Positions 19,380 through 31,785 of a DNA stretch of 64,000 bases are shown here, in pieces. The stretch lies in NCBI GenBank assembly GCA_033064195.1, contig JARBJD010000326.1, forward strand, positions 1 to 64,000, read 5' to 3'. The stretch comes from Blattamonas nauphoetae. Its lineage: Eukaryota > Preaxostyla > Oxymonadida. Position numbers and translations under genes: made by a program. The notes under the pieces are model-generated. The model worked only from the letters and a program-made list of their open reading frames with translations, searched no databases and was not told the DNA's origin. How positions within the stretch are numbered: position 1 is the stretch's first letter; every line of letters begins with the position of its first letter.

Positions 19380-21032
19380 ATGGTTCCTCCATCTCCACCC
19401 ACGCCTGTGTCTAAGCTGATGCCTAAATTGTTTTTGGGGAATGAGGATACCACTTCTTCGATTGCTGTTCGTTTTCTTCTCGCCGTCATTCTCCTCGTTC
19501 GCAAGTTTCTGAACACTCAACGAATCACTCATGTGGTGATCTGTGGAACTGGAACGACATCTGGTTCGAATGTTTGGAGTGTGAATAACGTGTCGATACT
19601 GTCTCTGCCGATGTCTGAGTTAGATCCTTCGACATTCTTGGCATCGCCAGCGAAACATGTGAGCCGTGTGTGCAGCTTTCTTGACAAAGCACTTGATGGT
19701 GACGGGGTGATCCTGGTTCATTCACCTCAAGGGCACAACCGCGCGATGCTGATTGTATCGATTTTTCTGATTCACCACTACAGTTGGTGAGTGGAGCATG
19801 CGATGGAAGTGACGTCGCTGAGCCGGCGGACTCGGATGAAGCGATCGTTCGTTTCGGGGTTGAGGAAGCAAGCTGGAGTGATTAGTCGTCTTGTGCGAAC
19901 GCCTCGTCTTTTGCAGGAATCGTTCACTCTTCACAAAACGTCGTTCAACCAGGCAGTGCGACTGACTCAGTCTGCGCCGAGTGTGTGTACTGCTCCGAAA
20001 GTGAAGCTCCCCAGCTCACTGGCGCCGTGTGTTGTGAAACCGAAATCGAGCTTGTTGACGAAACGACCGCAGACGAGTGAACCGACAAGCGGGACGGAGC
20101 CTGCGGGATCGATTCTGCAGTCGGGCGATGCGAGGGAGACACCGAATGCCGCTGAAGTTGGCGAAAACGAGAGCCCGCTTCTTTCGCGTGTCGCCCACCC
20201 GCTGACCAGCGCTTGCTGAAGCTACACTCCACTCGGATTGGACGTGCCGCAGATTAATGTTCAGAATGTGCCGGTACAATTCTTGGGGCACCCGACGATT
20301 CTGGAATTGATGGAAGCTGGAAGCCGAAACTGTCAGCTCTTCGGACAATCGAACAAAACGCCCTCCGACGGCAAGGATCGGCCGGGCACCGCTCCGAAAT
20401 CGTCGGCAGAACCACTTCGCAGTCCTGCGACGAGTTTGGACCGAAATACGCCATCGCCGAACACACGCGCCAAATCAGACTCGACCACTCCCGAACGGCA
20501 TGCCCGGCCGCCCACACTCACACAAGTCTCGTCCGCAGCGTCACTGGATTCGCTGGCCTCCTCCTCGCGAATTGATTCGCCGACGTGCGCAACGAGCGAA
20601 GAAAGCGAGTCGGTGATTGAACTGAACCCCACCCCGCTCTCACTGCGCACCGACCAGCACTTCCTGCCGCTCTTCTCGCCCCCACCGCACACCCCTCCGT
20701 CGGCAGCGGACTACAACACAGACCGCTCTCGCCCCTCGTCGCCCACACTCACAAACCCCCTTTCGCCTCCGAAGGACCACGCGAACTTGAACGAACCGCC
20801 GAGTCCTGTTCTTGTGACGATGCTCCGGTTCTCGCGCGGGAATGGGATGTGCTCGCCGCAACACTCGAAGCCAGCCCCACAGTTGGTCTCGCTCCCCACA
20901 ACCCCTCCCACACCCTCCCCCTCTTCCCCAAAATACGGCAGTGTGCATTCTGCGAGTGTGAAGAAGAGAACACCGACAACACCAGTCGCGAAGGGGAAGG
21001 CTGTGGCTGCGATGAAGAAGCACCATTTCTGA
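19380..21032 (+). pseudogene. Captured dual-specificity (DUSP/STYX-like) phosphatase with catalytic Cys replaced
   Basis: From the ATG at 19380 the frame reads SKLMPKLFLGNEDTTSS and ITHVVICGTG, then ILSLPMSEL, SFLDKALDGDGVILVHSPQG and HNRAMLIVSIFLIHHYSW, then VEHAMEVTSL. This is the DUSP fold, but the signature HCxxGxxR is HSPQGHNR, so the nucleophile is Ser. The frame stays open for about 550 codons to 21032 except for two TGA codons (19788-19790 and 20217-20219). A 39-nt stretch at 19467-19505 (GT...AG) may be an intron. The C-terminal 400 residues are Ser/Pro-rich, low complexity. It lies wholly inside the Mutator-like element, so it was captured. It is inactive as a phosphatase and possibly not translated in full. 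Confidence 0.7.
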
Positions 21033-21600
21033 TTGTTTCTCCGATCGGATTGGGTGGATCTGCCGTCGTGGCCCGTTCCCTTTCTTTTGGTTCGTGTCCC
21101 ATCCTCTTTCTTCCTCCGCGTTCTGTTCTGCTTCGAAGCTCGTCATTATTTGGCTGTCCTGTTCTGCGCTGAATCTCGCTGTCGCTTTCTGTTCTGGCAG
21201 TGTCTTGCTCTGTGCGTCCTGCCCGTTCTTGCCTGTACATGAGACGTTAGAGATTCGGGGGAGGGGATCTGAGGCTATTATCGTTTTACCCATTCTTTAC
21301 CAGTTTCTGAGCCTATTTTCGCGAATATTTTGTTTTCTTGATTGCTTGTGACATGCACTGAATGAATTGAAGACGTGATATTGTCTTGTTTCCGAAATAT
21401 TGGTTGGTGAAGTGTTCAAAAACAAACTGGATTTGTGCAGCACAGGAGTTGGGGATGACTTACTATCTGGTTCCAGAAAACAATGAAATCCATATCATAT
21501 GAATCGAGTGCGTTTCAACCGTCCAACCAATCTGCAGATGGCAGTAGAGAATGAGGAGAATTGGTTGGCTTCAGTATTCTTGATCTCCGCTTCAAACTTC

Positions 21601-22067
21601 AGCGCTTCGCATACAGGTGTTGATTGCTGTTGTATGGTGCATCCTGAACTATCGAAGAGTCTCAATAAGTTGATTGGAGAGAAGAGGTGAGTTTAAGAGA
21701 GAGTGGGATGATCCGATTCAAAAAAAGGCAAATTCAATCCAATTGTCGAACATTACTCATCCGATCATGAATACTGCTATAATTTCACAAAAATGTGTAT
21801 GATCTGTCAGAAAAATCCATTGAAGAAAAAAGTTGACGATCCCGGGATTCGAACCTGGGTCCCAACAGCGGAAGTCTCTGAATCTACCAACTCGTCTATT
21901 TGTACAATTTTTTTTGATCAAACATCCACACTGATATGGTTTAAAAAAACCAACTTTTTTTGCAGATTTCCAACGGTCATTCAGAAAACCAACGGTCGTT
22001 CAGAAAACCAACTGCAGCTTAGAATACCAACGGTACTCGAGAAAACCAACTTCAAATTGAGGCAGCC
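21601..22067 (-). repeat. Right TIR of the Mutator-like element
   Basis: Inverted match to 15078-15581 with fewer minisatellite units. It ends next to the second copy of the target duplication CTCATCTTCG. Confidence 0.85.
21835..21896 (-). ncRNA. tRNA-like Pol III transcription unit in right TIR
   Basis: Minus-strand twin of 15286-15347 with the same box A, box B and a T-run terminator just downstream (A-run at 21,826-21,830 on plus). Both units point into the element. Confidence 0.5.
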
Positions 22068-22818
22068 CTCATCTTCGTCCTGTTCTCGCCTTCGTCAACT
22101 CCATCCTCCAACTGTCCCTCACTTCTTCCCCACCCACTCCAATCCCAAACAAGACACTTCTGTCTTCCTCTCTCTCCACCCTCTCTTCTAATCCTGATCC
22201 ACTTGTCAAAGGCCATTCGGGTTCTGCTCTTCACTTCCTGACACTGCTGGATGGTGTCGTCGACGAGACGTCGATGCCTGTGGATGAACTTGTTGCGCAG
22301 CGAGACACACTTCTGACCCAAATTGGAGAGAAAGATGCAGAAATCACAAAATTGACAGAAAGCCAAAACCAGATGAAAACCGCGATGTCTAAAAAAGACA
22401 ATACAATCAACACTCTCACATTGGAGCTACACGAAGGTCAGACAGAGTTGAGAGAGAAAAATGAGGAACTCCGTCAATCGCAAGTGATCATTCGAGAGAG
22501 GGAGGGCGAAATCGCATCCAAAGACAAGATCATCAACGAAAAGGATGCTCAGTTGAAATAGAAGGACAACAGAATGGCAGAGATGACTGGACAATTGGAA
22601 GGAAAGAATGAAGACCTGCGAAGAGCGTCAGACACGATTCACAAGAAAGAAGCACAGATCATCGAGAAGGATGCTGCGATCAGACAGAAAGACAGTTCGA
22701 TCGGTACACTCACTCAACAGGCAGAAGAGAGGAGCTCCCTTACCAGTTGCTCCTCACAAACCTTAGCTCCCACTCCATTGAGATAAGTCCTATGAAGTGG
22801 CCCACAGGTCCTTTTATC

Positions 22819-24000
22819 CAAATGGTTTCACAAATACCTGAACTATGAGTGCTATCCGGACATGAAGAACATATCAATTTTCACATGTTGGCACGATTTC
22901 ATAGAGTTCTCGAACCTAACTCATCATTTACATTGTGTCACGAACGACAGTTCCGTCCGCTCAATCTTCAGCTCCGAGTCGTATTGTCCCTTCCACAACA
23001 CACATCAATCGGCCCTCCAAGAAGCAATTATCAGACCAGGTTCCACTAAAAATGAATAAAGTTCCAAGATAGCACGAATAAGTTCTGACAAGTTTGAAGG
23101 AAGAATCATCAAGTCTATCTTCCTCTCATAGTTCTTGGAATAGAGCTTCGAACACGACGTTTACCAAAGCAAGAGTAATTGCAACGAAGGTGCAAGAAGC
23201 ACAAAACACTCATAGTTCACTCCCTCCCTCCTCGATCAAATTCGAAGGAAACTCGTTGGGAGGACGAATATAATGCAAGGAAGAACGCTCAAGTGCCCTA
23301 TTTTTTGGTTGGTTTTTCCAGCTTGATGTATCGTTTGAACGATACTCACAACAACTTAGACGCTCCAACATGTGATTGAGGAGGACAAGGATAGTGGCCT
23401 TTTCGCAGGTCAAATTGACCATAGATACTCCCATTATTCCCTTCTAGGCTGCCACCTCCTCTGATCGATCCACCAGAACCGTCACAGAACTCGTTTTTCC
23501 CTCGATGATGACAAGACATTCACGCTCGTTATCCTGACGATATTCAAACGACTGGATCGTCACTATCTTGTTTTTTAAGGTGTTCGGAACAATTTCACAT
23601 CAGCCTTTGACATCTGCGGCCTTTCAATCAGGATGGGAATTACACAATTTTGCCAATCACTCAACGGATGTAGGTGGAAGTTACTCTATCACTGAGTACA
23701 CAAGTCTCATCATCTACCAAGTATTAGTCACAGTTACTCTGCATTTTTGGAAGAGAATGGTGTTACGGATTGTACACCCTGCCTTCTTTAAGGAGTACCT
23801 TGCCGCTATCGGAATCGAACGAGATGGAAAGAGCTCATAGGCTCCCTTCCCCAAACCTCTCTTTTCTCGAAGAAGTAAGAAATTGTCAAGGACAATCATC
23901 GAGACAGCGGTATTGGCACGGACTAATGCAAATTGACCAGCACACACTCGACGACTTTGATGTGTAGCTGAGAATCCGGTTAATTCTACAAGACTAGAAC
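22819..24000. other. DIRS-like interior, left part, nothing recognised
   Basis: Only short frames; composition is mixed and no domain is identifiable. Confidence 0.5.
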
Positions 24001-25402
24001 TATAGTGGAAATTTAACCCGATACTTTTATTTAACCCGATACTTTTCCCCCATTTTTTGGACCCCTCTTTCCATCCATCCCATATTTCTCGGAACCCATA
24101 AATTTTTGGGGCCCACCATTTCCGGGTTGGATATCTACCCTCCCCCATCAATCACTTGAGGCAGAAATCGAACCTCCAAAATAGGATCCACGGGTGGGGT
24201 CTCCTATTTAGGAGTCTTTTTTTTCTGATTTTTTTGACCCTTTTTGGCTCCCAAATAGGAGGTCCTTAACATTTAAGCTTAGGACAGCCGAACTTCACGA
24301 CCACTTTTCTCCACGCCTGTTCATGATTTTTCAATCCCAGTTCATTTCTGGTGATTTGGGATGGTTTTCTCTCAAAATGACAATTTTTTGAAAAATGAAA
24401 AATCTTGGGGGGATCTGGGTGGAAATTTAGGGTGAAATATTGATTTGCCTGTATAACAAGCTTAGGATCTTGAAAACTTGTTTTGATCATATCTCCACAA
24501 CCAGACATGGTCCAGACATGAAACTTTTACCAATATGGATGTTTTGTTGAGAAGTATTTTTTTCGGAAAATTTTGCGAATTGTCGAAGACCTCCTATTTT
24601 GGAGGTTTGTGGTTTTTTCGAGTTTTTCTCAGAATCTCCACCTCCTTCTCACTCTCTGAGAACAAATCTGTCCAAAATGATGATTTGGATTCGATTCCGA
24701 TGGTGTCTCCACCATTTTAACCGAATTTGGAGACGGGTGCATCTTCACATGTCAAGTGACAGCTCACCTTCAGAACCACGGTTAAAAACCAAAAAAAAAT
24801 ATCTCAACTGCCGCAAGGGGAGTTTTTTCAAAATTTTCCGAAAAAAATACTTCTCAACAAAACATCCATATTGGTAAAAGTTTCATGTCTGGACCATGTC
24901 TGGTTGTGGAGATATGATCAAAACAAGTTTTCAAGATCCTAAGCTTGTTATACAGGCAAATCAATATTTCACCCTAAATTTCCACCCAGATCCCCCCAAG
25001 ATTTTTCATTTTTCAAAAAATTGTCATTTTGAGAGAAAACCATCCCAAATCACCAGAAATGAACTGGGATTGAAAAATCATGAACAGGCGTGGAGAAAAG
25101 TGGTCGTGAAGTTCGGCTGTCCTAAGCTTAAATGTTAAGGACCTCCTATTTGGGAGCCAAAAAGGGTCAAAAAAATCAGAAAAAAAAGACTCCTAAATAG
25201 GAGACCCCACCCGTGGATCCTATTTTGGAGGTTCGATTTCTGCCTCAAGTGATTGATGGGGGAGGGTAGATATCCAACCCGGAAATGGTGGGCCCCAAAA
25301 ATTTATGGGTTCCGAGAAATATGGGATGGATGGAAAGAGGGGTCCAAAAAATGGGGGAAAAGTATCGGGTTAAATCAAAGTATCGGGTTAAATTTCCACT
25401 AT
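24001..25402. repeat. 1.4-kb near-perfect palindrome (foldback element)
   Basis: Arms of about 580 bp (24001-24581 and 24828-25402) are inverted and almost identical: the same 80-residue frame (starting MSGCGDMIKTSF) appears at 24266-24508 minus and 24896-25138 plus. The loop of about 245 bp is unique. Outer ends read TATAGTGGAAATTTAACCCG. One difference is visible near the tips (TTTTA versus TTTGA). No clear target duplication was found. A diverged copy of one arm lies at 1-365. Long-TIR foldback or Mutator-like MITE are the likely classes. Confidence 0.85.
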
Positions 25403-28400
25403 AATTTCCAAGCACAGAGGAAATGGAGGTTGGACACGGCAAGGCGCTCATGTGGTCTGACACGATCCCTACAGCGAACTCTCCGAGGAAGTGACATTCA
25501 CAGGGTTTTGAGAAGGTCCTCACCTGACTCACCCTCAAGTGACCTCACCTTTTTTCCAATTATTGTTTTTGCTCCAAATTTCGTGAGGAGAGTTGTTTAT
25601 CGATATAACAATTATAAAAGAAATGAATAAGCATATTGTGAAGTGGATAGTGCAAAAAGATGAACAACTTTTTGGAGTTTGCACTGGTTCAATTTGTTGT
25701 ATCTGTGAACATAGAGTCGTTTTGTTTGGCGAAATGGAGTGTAAGATCAATTCTATCTTCAAAAATCAAAGAGTTATCAACTGAGAATCATTCAATGGGA
25801 TAATTGAAGTTTGATCGAACCCACCACCATTTTCTCCTTCAGACATCGATTCTATTTCAGTGATTATTTTGAAAAAATAGAGAAAGAAAACCGTGTCCGG
25901 TGAAGTGGAAGGAAAGGTAAAGTGTGAAATGGTGTCGAAGAGTCGTGTTGTGACCGATCTTCGTGAGATTCCTTGGTTCCAGTCTCCTAATTAGGACACC
26001 AGGAGACCTCACCTCCTGAAAGAGGGAGGTGAGGTCATTTAACCTCACGGTAACGTTAAAACTGTCAGACAACCATAAACCCTGGACATTCACTACCAAA
26101 GTTAAATCGACGAGAAGCGTGGAGAGATTCATCTTCGCTCTTTCGCTCTGATGAAGTTGGTGGTCGCTTGCTCCGTTGTCAATGCTCCCAGGGTTGCTGT
26201 TGTCAGGTGGATAAATACCGTGCAAGAACACGGCTGGCTTGAATCGTCTCCACAGCTTCACATCTCGCAAGTTTCAATCAACATTTCTCAATCTCCGCCA
26301 GATTATCACTGACTGGGTCACCATGGGTATAACGAAACAGTCTATTGGTGGGTCACCGACATCCAAACGAAATTTCACGAGATGAGTCAGGATGAACACA
26401 GAAGTCAAGACACTCTGGTTCGTATCTCTCGTAGAGCGCGCTCCCCACTTCAAGCGTCGGATCCACGCCAGTTCATTAGTCACGGGAGCGCACGCTGACG
26501 ACCTTCTCGAACGGGAAAGTCGCTCAAAGAGATCTCTCGGTGTTACCAGCGAAGATTGTTCATAAGTGACAACGCTCCACATGTCAGACAGACCTCTCCA
26601 ATGCAACTATTTGCGCAGTCATTGCTCCACGAATCACAGTCGCAGCGCAATCGAGGAACTGACACCTGGTCACGATGTTAGTGGACTCTGTCATGCAAAC
26701 TGTCCAGACCACCGCCGATTCATCGTAATAATGGTGAAATCGTCAGTGTGCAGAGGATGAAATCGTAGTCTTCGGCAGAAAGAAAACCAAGATACGATGA
26801 AACACGCAACTCATCTACTTGTGTAGCCGCCGAGCAATATTCGATTCTGAGGTGCGAACCAGCGACATCCTCTCCACCCAAAACACGGAATAACATTGAC
26901 ATCTCTTCGCTCATTCCTGAACCGGCTGTATTGCTCGTAGAGCATCCTTTGATCCTGGTATTGGCGATGGAAAGCCATCACCAAACAGCTCCGCGAGGCC
27001 ATCTCACCATCTGATGCTTCGCTCCTCAAATAGGTGCCCCTTCGGATTTCTCATTTGCAAGTGATCATCGGGATCAGAAGACACAGCCTGCAGATGAGAC
27101 AGAGTCAATCGTCTTCCACTGTCTTCTTTCGTATCCTCACAGGGAAGCTCTCCTGCTTGACTCTCTTCGCAAGTGAATAGGAGATTGTTTTTGTATACTT
27201 GATTTTGAAAGACAGTCGCAACGACACGACTAAGAACTTACCCAGTTATCATCGACACACCAACCAGCCCCACTTTTCTGGCCTTCATACTCGAACGTTA
27301 AAAGCATTCCTTCTTTCATGAATGTCACACCAGTGATGACACTCACAACAAAGAATCAAACAATACCTCAATAATCATCCTGGTTTTTCCTCGTCCCCTC
27401 TCTGAGTAGCACCGTTCATCTCTATAATGGATCCTTTCACTGTTCAACGAAACGGAATGGAAAACTGACTGTTGACGTCATCAATGAATTTCCACGAAGT
27501 CTTGAACGGAAGTAAAGAGAGATGATTGGGAAGCGAAAGCCTCACCCGAGGAAGGATGAATCAACGATGACACAGTGAAGGTGAAGAAGGGTATGTGGAG
27601 AACGATGCGGACGAAGATCAGCAAGCCAACGATTACCTCGATGAAGAAGATGACAAGACAATAAGATCTGGATGAATGAATCAGACGACATAATTGATTT
27701 CACCAGCGGTGATGATGATCTGACTGAGTTGAAGGCACAGTACTCTCTTCACATCCCGAAAGCAAACTGATTCCTTCCTCAGTAAACACCTACAACAAAA
27801 TCTTCACCCATCACGTGCGGTGCGATCTTGAACTCGAAATGCGGAATGGGCCAATCATTCTTGTACGCGACTCCGCGTTAAGAATCACCTGTTGGGAGTC
27901 GATCCGACCGCCAAGGCATCAAACAACCCGAAGATTGTTGGTGATGCCACCAAGAAGAACGACGGCCTGGATGAGCTTCATCAGTAGCGCGAAACGATCA
28001 AGATCATCTCACTGAGCAGGTTCGACAGTGTTGTGTATCCCAAAGAGTTCCAGATAATCGCCAACTCTCAGCATGTCCGCACGGGTCCAATGACAGAATC
28101 GGAGGAAGATTCAGTTAGAAATGAAAAAAGACACACTTGACGAGGGGAGAATGGACGAGAACGACGAAAATCAGCCATCTCAAAATGACTCCAACGAAGC
28201 GGAATTCAAGCTAGATGACGATCACAAAGCGAAGGAAGAAGAAAAATCCAGCCAAGCATCTTTTAAAGAGCGGAGGCTCGTTGAAAGAGACGACGTCAAC
28301 GAGAATGAGAGAACAACTGCAGAGCGAAGCCAAGACAAATCTCAACATATAAACTCGTGTAGAGCAAGTTACAGCCTTCAAACGAAGAACACTGCACTTC

Positions 28401-28925
28401 TTTAGCGTGCAGATCGTACTCACTATACAGTATTGCGAAAGAAGGTCGTGTTGTTCGTGCAAATTCAGAACTGACCGATTCTAATCTGGATACCGAACTG
28501 AATCTGTCATCCCCTCGAAATTTCTTCCACAATAAGATCAAACATGAACCAGCACGAATACAATCAGAGGGAACGTCATCATCCTCACAATCGTCGTACT
28601 GGACACGATCATGTCGCCGATTCCCAAAATTGTCCGAAAACGCAGAGAATCGGCATTCCGATTATCTACCGGAGGGTTGCTCTGTTCGACGCAGTCGGAA
28701 CCGTCGTCGAGCAAGGCTTCGGCCACGTCCCGCAAGGTTCGCTTGCGAATAGGACGAACCATACAAATCTCGATGACAGCCACTGATCGTGGAGTCACGG
28801 TCCAAAAAAGTAGTCATCACGTTCCACATTGATGAATGATTCACTCAACAGATATGTTCTTTCTTTCGATTCAACTCTCTGTTTTCGTCTTGTTTGTTTG
28901 ATAGTGATCTCTGTCCTGTTCAACT
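25403..28925. other. DIRS-like interior, right part, nothing recognised
   Basis: Short frames on both strands, for example an acidic one at 28121-28405. None shows a reverse transcriptase, methyltransferase or recombinase motif that I can defend. A 12-bp perfect hairpin stands at 26005-26036. Confidence 0.45.
26005..26036. repeat. Perfect 12-bp stem hairpin
   Basis: GACCTCACCTCC, an 8-base loop, then GGAGGTGAGGTC. A second ACCTCAC copy follows near 26,041. Possibly the tip of a small foldback; function unknown. Confidence 0.6.
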
Positions 28926-29001
28926 CTCAATGGAGTGGGAGCTAAGGTTTGTGAGGAGCAACTGGTAAGGGAGCTCCTCTTACACAAACCGAAGCTCCCA
29001 C
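28926..29001. repeat. Internal complementary region of DIRS-like element A
   Basis: 28926-28977 is the reverse complement of the left end (22731-22782). TCT at 28978-28980 is the joining trinucleotide. 28981-29001 is the reverse complement of the right end (29220-29240). In reverse orientation it reads right end, AGA, left end, that is, a circle junction. Confidence 0.85.
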
Positions 29002-29999
29002 GAGTTTCACGACCTGTCCCCAAGATTGTGCCAGGCCCAAGGGCCTTTGCTCCCTCTCCCACCGCGTCAGCGGTAGTTTCTCGGATCATTGGTTCGCCCT
29101 GATTCGAGAAAAAGAAGTGAGAACGCTTATTAATGAAATGAATTTGGATTATAATTTTTGTTGAAATGCATTTGTCCCTCAGGACCTGTGGGCCACTTCA
29201 TAGGACTTATCTCAATGGAGTGGGAGCTTCGGTTTGTGTAAGAGAAGCACGACACTCCGAAAGACAGAAGAGACACTGCGACAAGCGAACGAGACGATTG
29301 GAAGGAAAGAGGAGCAGAACAAGGAGAAGGACAAACAGCTGCAAATGAAGGACGAGACGATTGCTCAGCAAGCCACGACGATTGCTGAGCTGACAAAGAA
29401 GCTGGGAGAGTTTGTGGCGATGGAGAAGAGACTGAACGACAAGCTGAGCACAACACACTCGAAAGTGGTGGCAGTGGAGGCACAGATGACAGAAGCAGCG
29501 AAGGATGTGAAGTGGATTCGAGACATGGTTCCTCCAGATCATGCGATCACAATTTGGGATCCAACGCACTTTCGGAAGGAAGGACGACGAATCACAAGTC
29601 TCGTGGAGGATAAGAAATCGTGTTTCTCCGACGAAATCACGAGAGGAGTGTGGAAATTGTCGATTCGATGCGATAGATGCGACTGGCACAGTGTGATCTT
29701 GTTTCACTCATCTTTTCAGAATTTGGTGTGATCGACTCGTCCCATCTCGAACAATCCAAAACAGGGTATATTGAGGATATGTCATGGGCTTCAGTGTTTT
29801 GGTTGAATAGCGGAGTTGTTTGGCAAACTGGGAAACACACCGCAACAGGAAATCAAAAACCTAACAACTACTCAGTTGTGACGATGGAATTGGACATGAA
29901 CAGACACACCCTCGTTCTGTTTGTGGACGGCCAGAGACAACCACACTCACTCACCAACATCCCGCAGAATAGCCATGGGCAGTGGTCGGTCTGAAAACA

Positions 30000-31480
30000 T
30001 CGAGTCCAGTCCCTAAAAATAAAACAGTCGGCGACTTTTTTGAATCGCGTTTTAGTCGAGTGGTAGCACGACAGCTTTTTGCTCCCCCAACATCGGACAA
30101 AAAGTCGGCCTGACCGACCGACTCCGACTCCTTCTCTTCGTTCTCACACCTTTTCCACTCACCCAGATAATGATGAAATGGTGTTTTAATTCTTTTTCAT
30201 CATTTCCATCCTCTTTCTCTTCATTTGTCAGCAAAAGATGACATGATCCAGCCCAACTCGGAAATAAGCATTTTGAGAAGAGAAAACGAACATTCACAAC
30301 ATCAGTATGCTTTTACATAGTTTTGACACTCTTGTCAACCTCTTTCTCATCATTTATGTGAAGTTGATGTCTTGTCCATCCACTATCGTCGACCATCTCC
30401 ACGCGATCTCTACCCGGTGGTGATGAAGAATGGAATACTGTGTGGATTTGGGGAATGAAGCAGCACCGATTGAGTACCTTGTACTCACTTGATATCGTGG
30501 CATAGACCTAGACCTTCCTGACACCAGGCAAGAACCAGCAACCGCCGATCAGCTCGCATGTGGCTGTATACTTACCTGTGTCTCGCTCGATGATTGTTTT
30601 TGGATGTCAGACATCGGAACGGGCAGAGAACAAGCTGTGGGATTCCTCTATCTCCCAGAATTCTTGATCGGTCGTGACAACGGAATCGTCGCCTCCCCAA
30701 CCCCGCTATTTCTACTCAACGTGCACACAATTCATCACCTCTGCACTTCAAACTTTCTCATTCACTACATTTCCTCTGTCAATCCCAGCTGTGACAGGCA
30801 GTCAACCCTCCGTTCATGAGCTCCGAATTCCACCCTGTCCCACCTGCAGCGGTTCCCAAAGTGGCCTCGATTGATGTGGGGACGCCGATGGTTCGTTTTT
30901 TGTGATTTCGGGAGGGATGGTGTATGACCACAGCTTCCTCTCCAACATTTAGGTTTTGGAGGAGATCGCAGACTCTAAAACGGATATCCCTACGACAGTG
31001 AACGACACTGTGTCGCAGCTGATCAAATATCCTAATTCACAACAGAGATTCATACAAGAGGGTATTTTATGAACTCTTACTGTCAAAAGCGACGATCGAC
31101 GAACTACAAGGGATATACGCAATGATATGAGATTTGGAATTGTCCACACAGCAGCCACATGTTCTTTCGGGCTTCTAAAACACAAGTCTGTGCGAGTTCA
31201 TCCAACCCTTCAGTCAAGTTTGGCAGTCACCTTTAATCACCATTGTTCTGTCGACACTGTGCCAAACACACGCGAAGTGGTTTCTAATTTCCACACTCTC
31301 GATCCTAAATCGGGACAGTATGCACTTGAGGTGCTCGTTCCTGGGGAAGGTGAGTTTGAACAGGGAGCTGACGAAAATGAGCATCATGAACTTTTCCATC
31401 GTGCTCACTCCTATTTTCTTTGAAGAATCCAACCAAACAGCCCTCTTTTCACAGGCTCTGAAGTTTTGAATGCAAAACAC
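30000..31480. other. hAT-like element interior, left half, nothing recognised
   Basis: Only short frames. A stretch near 31,560-31,670 reads MKEQGLEARELCFSYAFDWP followed by DERWMLGEMKG in one frame and may be an exon remnant. Confidence 0.4.
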
Positions 31481-31785
31481 GAACTCTGTTCATGCTTGTA
31501 TCAGAATGCTTGTTCTGCTCCAGCATTGCCTGGTCAAAGCGCTCCACTGATTGGAAGGGAGTGCAGGGGCGTTCATGAAGGAGCAGGGGCTCGAAGCAAG
31601 GGAGTTGTGCTTCAGCTACGCGTTTGACTGGCCGGACGAGAGGTGGATGCTGGGCGAGATGAAGGGATAGGTTGGGATGCTTACGATGAACTAATTCCGA
31701 GTGCCGTGGATGGGAGAAGAGGCGAGGAAGGGTGAGAAGGAGCGGAAGAGGAAGGAGGAGAAGGAGGAGGAAGCTGTATAGCCGA

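Larger units (their letters stand above)
15078..22067. mobile_element. Mutator-like (Pack-MULE-type) DNA transposon, 7.0 kb, with captured host gene
   Basis: The element is flanked by the 10-base direct repeat CTCATCTTCG (15068-15077 and 22068-22077), which occurs once in the uninterrupted paralogue near 36,945. Terminal inverted repeats are about 470-500 bp (15078-15581 and 21601-22067). Long TIRs plus a 9-11 bp target duplication are typical of Mutator-like elements. No transposase is seen. The interior holds a dual-specificity phosphatase relic (19,380-21,032), a 478-bp MITE and unrecognised decayed sequence. Element ends read roughly GSCnTCTCAATTT. It interrupts gene K1 in its Ser/Pro/His-rich part. 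Confidence 0.85.
22731..29240. mobile_element. DIRS-like tyrosine-recombinase retroelement A, broken
   Basis: The element has inverted terminal repeats (22757-22813 versus 29181-29237) with unequal outer extensions. It also has an internal complementary region (28926-29001) that is the reverse complement of the left end followed by that of the right end. That layout is specific to DIRS-type elements. It sits in gene K1 without a normal target duplication: gene sequence flanks AGA on both sides (22728-22730 and 29241-29243), and the same AGA joins the two ends inside the internal region. The interior is decayed beyond recognition of RT, RNase H or recombinase, with many breaks, and holds a 1.4-kb palindrome. 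It is older than the palindrome. Confidence 0.8.

Noticed and set aside
24266-25138. Twin 80-residue frames in the palindrome
   Set aside because: They are the same repeat read from both arms; the diverged copy at 1-365 does not conserve the frame.
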